A stretch of 64,000 bases of DNA from Thermoproteota archaeon. GTDB taxonomy: Archaea; Thermoproteota; Nitrososphaeria; Nitrososphaerales; Nitrosopumilaceae. The translations under genes and the position numbers were made by a program. This document shows positions 60,896 to 64,000 of the stretch, piece by piece. The stretch is from the NCBI GenBank assembly GCA_003352285.1, contig QQVN01000002.1, positions 1 through 64,000 on the forward strand, written 5' to 3'. Position 1 is the first letter of the stretch, and every line of letters begins with the position of its first letter. The notes below the pieces were generated by a model. It had not been told where the DNA came from. It saw nothing but the letters and a program-made list of their open reading frames with translations, and made no database searches.

Positions 60896-62593
60896 CTACA
60901 TCATTCCGCCCATATCAGGCATTCCACCCATTCCAGGTGGCATTCCTCCCATTCCACCCATTCCAGGTGGCATTCCGCCTTCAGCGCCAGGTGGAGGTCC
61001 GGCAGATTTTGTTGTGGATACAACATCATCGATTCTTAGAATCATACAAGCAGCTTCTGATGCAGCAGATACAATTTGATTTTTAACAGAAAGTGGTTCG
61101 ATAATATCACTGGATTTCATATTAGCAATCTTTCCTTTCATTACATCAATGCCAGTCCATTTTTCTCCTTTAAGTTGTCTTGAACGCAATGCGGTTAGGG
61201 TATCAATTGGATCCATTCCTGCATTTTCAGAAAGTGTTAATGGAATTGCTTCTAATGCGTCTGCAAATTTTTCGACTGCTAATTGTTCTCTACCTTCAAG
61301 AGATTTTGACCAGTTTCGTAGTTTAGTTGCTGCATATGTTTCAGGTGCACCACCACCAGCGACAATTGATGGTTCTTCCATTACGTCTTTTACTACCATG
61401 ACAGCATCATGTACTGATCTGTCAACTTCATCAACAACTCTTTGAGAACCGCCTCTTAGTAAGAGGGTAACAGCTTTTGGATGTTTACATCCCTCAATGA
61501 AGACCCAACGATCCTCTTCGATCTTTCTCTCTTCTACAGTTTCTGCTGTTCCAAGATCTTTCTCAAATAGGTCATCTAAGTTAGTAACAATTCTGGCACC
61601 TGTTGCTTTTGCGAGTTTAGTAAGATCACTTTCCTTAATTCTTCTAACAGCTAAAACTCCTGCTTTAGCAAGATAGTGTTGTGCCATATCATCAATGCCT
61701 TTTTGACATAGAACTGCGTTTGCACCAGAGGCAATAACTTTGTCAACCATATTTTTCAGCATTCTGTTTTCTTCATCCAAAAATGCTTTCATTTGTTGAG
61801 GGTTTGAAATGTTAATCTTGGCATCAGTCTCAGTCTTGCTGATTTCAAGTGCAGTGTTGATTAGTGCAATTTTTGCATCAGTAACTTTCTTTGGCATTTG
61901 ACCATGAACTACTTCTTTATCCAATACAATACCTTGTATCAGGGCAGAGTCTCCAATAGATCCTCCAGCCTTCTTTTCAACTTTAATATCATCAATATCT
62001 ACAGAGTATGACTCGCCTTCTTTTTCAGCAACTGCCAAGACTGCTTTTACAATCATATCAGCGAGTAAATCAGAATCTTTTCTAACAAGTTTAGTTTGCA
62101 TTGATGTTTTTGCAATTTTGTTTAGTATGTTTTTATCATTAGAGGAAACTTTGTCAGCGATTTCTTGCAAGTAATGTTTTGCTTTCTTTGCTGCCTTTCG
62201 ATATCCATCAACAATAATTGTTGGATGAACGTCTTGAAGAACTAGAGATTCTGCACTCTCCAACAGAGCTCCTGCCAAGACAACTGCTGATGTGGTACCG
62301 TCTCCAACCTCATTATCAGTAGATTTTGAAATTTCAACCAGCATCTTTGCTGCTGGGTGCTGGACATCAATCTCTTTGAGAATTGTTGCGCCGTCATTTG
62401 TAATTGTAACATCACCTAGAGAATCTACTAACATCTTGTCCATTCCACGTGGACCCAAACTTGAGCGGACTAGTTCTGAGACAATTTTGCATGCTTGAAT
62501 GTTATTTTTTTGAGCCTCACGACCTTTGGTTTCAGATGCGCCATCCTTTAACAGGACTACTGGCATGTTTCCTTTTGCAATTTGTCCACTCAT
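60896..62593 (-). CDS. thsA: Thermosome subunit (group II chaperonin)
   Basis: 565 residues. [28 protein letters not shown] (ATP loop), [13 protein letters not shown], and a Gly/Met-rich tail ([11 protein letters not shown]…DMGGMM). Hsp60-like ring chaperonin for protein folding. Divergent from glyA, 101-bp spacer. Tail repeats in DNA (61-bp region near 60905-60970) are only coding repeats. Confidence 0.95.
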   Translation of the reverse strand: MSGQIAKGNMPVVLLKDGASETKGREAQKNNIQACKIVSELVRSSLGPRGMDKMLVDSLGDVTITNDGATILKEIDVQHPAAKMLVEISKSTDNEVGDGTTSAVVLAGALLESAESLVLQDVHPTIIVDGYRKAAKKAKHYLQEIADKVSSNDKNILNKIAKTSMQTKLVRKDSDLLADMIVKAVLAVAEKEGESYSVDIDDIKVEKKAGGSIGDSALIQGIVLDKEVVHGQMPKKVTDAKIALINTALEISKTETDAKINISNPQQMKAFLDEENRMLKNMVDKVIASGANAVLCQKGIDDMAQHYLAKAGVLAVRRIKESDLTKLAKATGARIVTNLDDLFEKDLGTAETVEERKIEEDRWVFIEGCKHPKAVTLLLRGGSQRVVDEVDRSVHDAVMVVKDVMEEPSIVAGGGAPETYAATKLRNWSKSLEGREQLAVEKFADALEAIPLTLSENAGMDPIDTLTALRSRQLKGEKWTGIDVMKGKIANMKSSDIIEPLSVKNQIVSAASEAACMILRIDDVVSTTKSAGPPPGAEGGMPPGMGGMGGMPPGMGGMPDMGGMM

Positions 62594-62694
62594 GGCCCAA
62601 AGACCTCATATTCCCTTTTTATACGTTGTTTAGATCAGCAGACATTCAAAAAAATAATCGGTGTTTTTAAATTGGGAAAATAGTTTGCCAGAGC

Positions 62695-64000
62695 ATGGCT
62701 GAGACTGCTAACAAAAAATCCTATAAGAAAATCTTCTCACAATTAAAAGACCATAACAAGTGGTTTGAGAACTCCATTCCACTTATTGCTAGTGAGAATG
62801 TTCCAAGTCCAGCAGTAAGGGAGGCCATAATATCGGACTTTGGGAATAGATATGCAGAAGGCTGGCCAGGAGAGCGAGTTTATGCTGGATGTATCTACAT
62901 TGACGAAGTCGAATTTGAATGCATGAAGCTTGCAAAGAAGCTTTTCAAAGCCGAATTTGCCGATGTTAGAGCTATTTCTGGAGTAGTTGCAAATCTTGCA
63001 ATATACTCTGCATTTACAAATCCTGGAGATGTAATGCTTGCTCCATCAATTCCTGCAGGTGGCCATATCTCTCACGGAAAGAAAGAGCACTCTGGTACTG
63101 CAGGTTTAGTTCATGGTTTAGAAATTGAGTTTTATCCATTTGATGCCGAAGAGATGACTATTGATGTTGATAAAACAAAACAAAAGGTGGAAGAGCTAAA
63201 AAAATCAGGACGACTTCCAAAGATGGCAATGTTTGGAGGCTCATTGTTTTTGTTTCCTCATCCGGTAAAGGAATTAGCTGAGTTTCTTAAAGGACATGGT
63301 ATGCATGTTAATTATGATGCAGCACACGTAGCAGGTTTGATTGCTGGTGGAGAATTTCAAGATCCTTTACGAGAGGGAGCTGATACCATGACAATGAGTA
63401 CTCACAAGACATTATTTGGTCCCCAAGGAGGATTGGTCTTAGGTTCTGAAAAACATGGAGATGCAATCAAGAAAGCTACATTCCCAGGTCTAACAAGCAG
63501 CCATCACATTCATCACATGGCAGCTAAAGCAATTACATTTGCTGAGGCATTAGAGTTTGGAAAAGATTATGCTAAGGATGTGATAAAGAATGCAAAGATT
63601 CTTGCAGAATCACTTAGTGGATTTGGTTTTAAGGTTCTTGGTGAGAGTAGAGGTTTTACAAAATCTCACCAAATTGCTGTAAATGTTTTAGATTATTCAG
63701 ATGGTGGAGAAGTTGAAGCTAATTTGGAAAAAGCAAACATAATTGTCAACAGACAATTAATTCCCGGAGACATTAAAGCTGGTAGAAACTATTTCCATCC
63801 TGGAGGAATTAGATTAGGAGTATCTGAGATTACGAGATTAGGAATGAAAGGTTCTGAAATGAAAGAGATTGCATCATTTATCAAACAGGTCGTTATTGAC
63901 AAGAAAGATCCTAAGAAGATTTTACCCAAAGTAAAATCATTGAGAAAAGATTTCCAAAAGGTGCATTATTGTTTTGATAAAAAACTTGGTGCGTATGAAT
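62695..64000 (+). CDS. glyA: Serine hydroxymethyltransferase, C-terminus cut by window edge
   Basis: At least 435 codons from ATG 62695, open to the edge. Seen: IASENVPSPAVREA, GNRYAEGWPGERVYAGC, GGHISHG, DAAHVAGLIAGG, STHKTLFGPQGG (PLP Lys), GGIRLGVSEITRLGM. Interconverts serine and glycine with a C1 carrier. Starts near ATG after CCAGAGC; upstream TTTTTAAATTGG acts as TATA-like region (62664-62675). Confidence 0.93.
   Translation, partial: MAETANKKSYKKIFSQLKDHNKWFENSIPLIASENVPSPAVREAIISDFGNRYAEGWPGERVYAGCIYIDEVEFECMKLAKKLFKAEFADVRAISGVVANLAIYSAFTNPGDVMLAPSIPAGGHISHGKKEHSGTAGLVHGLEIEFYPFDAEEMTIDVDKTKQKVEELKKSGRLPKMAMFGGSLFLFPHPVKELAEFLKGHGMHVNYDAAHVAGLIAGGEFQDPLREGADTMTMSTHKTLFGPQGGLVLGSEKHGDAIKKATFPGLTSSHHIHHMAAKAITFAEALEFGKDYAKDVIKNAKILAESLSGFGFKVLGESRGFTKSHQIAVNVLDYSDGGEVEANLEKANIIVNRQLIPGDIKAGRNYFHPGGIRLGVSEITRLGMKGSEMKEIASFIKQVVIDKKDPKKILPKVKSLRKDFQKVHYCFDKKLGAYE

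Noticed and set aside
60896-60990. Repeat array in thermosome 3' end
   Set aside because: It is the coding sequence of the normal GGM tail of group II chaperonins.

Overview
The window is a compact, AT-rich archaeal chromosome segment that fits an ammonia-oxidising thaumarchaeon of the Nitrosopumilus type. The lineage call rests on two ESCRT-III/CdvB paralogues, two TFB genes, archaeal GINS, a group II chaperonin, NFACT/RqcH, an archaeal CCA-adding enzyme, phosphomevalonate dehydratase (AcnX type), preQ0/archaeosine genes, and secreted proteins ending in the thaumarchaeal 'IPDWVKNNAGWW' repeat. No amo, rRNA, transposase or CRISPR array is present. Many genes start with TTG or GTG, or have an AT-rich TATA-like box about 25-30 bp before the start codon, as expected for leaderless archaeal mRNAs.

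Layout. 1-1291: left-truncated exported membrane protein with N-glycosylation-sequon repeats (minus). 1570-2777: 2H phosphoesterase and CdvB paralogue. 2875-6428: Cys-less glutamate-racemase homologue convergent with a cobalamin block (cbiT-cbiL-cbiF plus a membrane protein). 6441-9418: NFACT, Mut7-C nuclease-like and AMMECR1 genes. 9419-10944: AcnX-type phosphomevalonate dehydratase. 11047-14882: exported proteins around a CBM9/DOMON-like protein, UDG and endonuclease III operon. 14913-16782: sat-cysH. 16869-20128: ThiI-like THUMP protein, GT-B glycosyltransferase, a strong RNA/DNA secondary structure and two small conserved genes. 20130-26102: SDR, UPF0104 membrane protein, GPN GTPase, homoserine kinase, queC, folE, queE. 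26141-28699: an operon with a wHTH regulator, a membrane-spanning wHTH protein and an exported coiled-coil protein. 28999-32635: exported protein, coiled-coil protein, second CdvB paralogue, a 35-residue C2H2 zinc-finger gene and TFB. 32640-34891: GC-rich structured RNA candidate, SDR, CysQ-like phosphatase, AbrB-like mini-protein with a helically phased operator. 35047-39183: exported protein, APS kinase, hemerythrin-like, phosphoesterase, two small genes, second TFB. 39327-45705: exported proteins, DHp-like mini-protein, glutamine synthetase, KamA-like radical SAM. 45836-51075: mscS, prs, tRNA methyltransferase, RNase Z, sirtuin. 51062-56109: UPF0200/0201 pair and a thpR-cca-kinase-alkA run. 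56138-64000: tRNA-Pro, zinc-finger proteins, SDR, GINS, second glutamine synthetase, thermosome, truncated glyA.

How the genes work together. Sulfate activation (sat) can feed both assimilatory APS reduction (cysH) and PAPS formation (cysC), with a CysQ-like phosphatase possibly recycling PAP. queC, folE and queE serve preQ0/archaeosine. thpR, cca, RNase Z, the G10 methyltransferase, the 2H proteins and the ThiI-like protein suggest strong tRNA-processing content.

Most worth a second look: five CTTAG/CTAAG pentamers at exactly 11-bp spacing upstream of the AbrB-like mini-gene (34892-34940), the 100-nt GC-rich fold at 32640-32739, the 22-nt-arm fold at 19267-19364, the racemase homologue without either catalytic Cys, the ThiI-like protein without a PP-loop, and the membrane-tethered wHTH operon. 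All functional calls come from reading the sequence; no database search was run.
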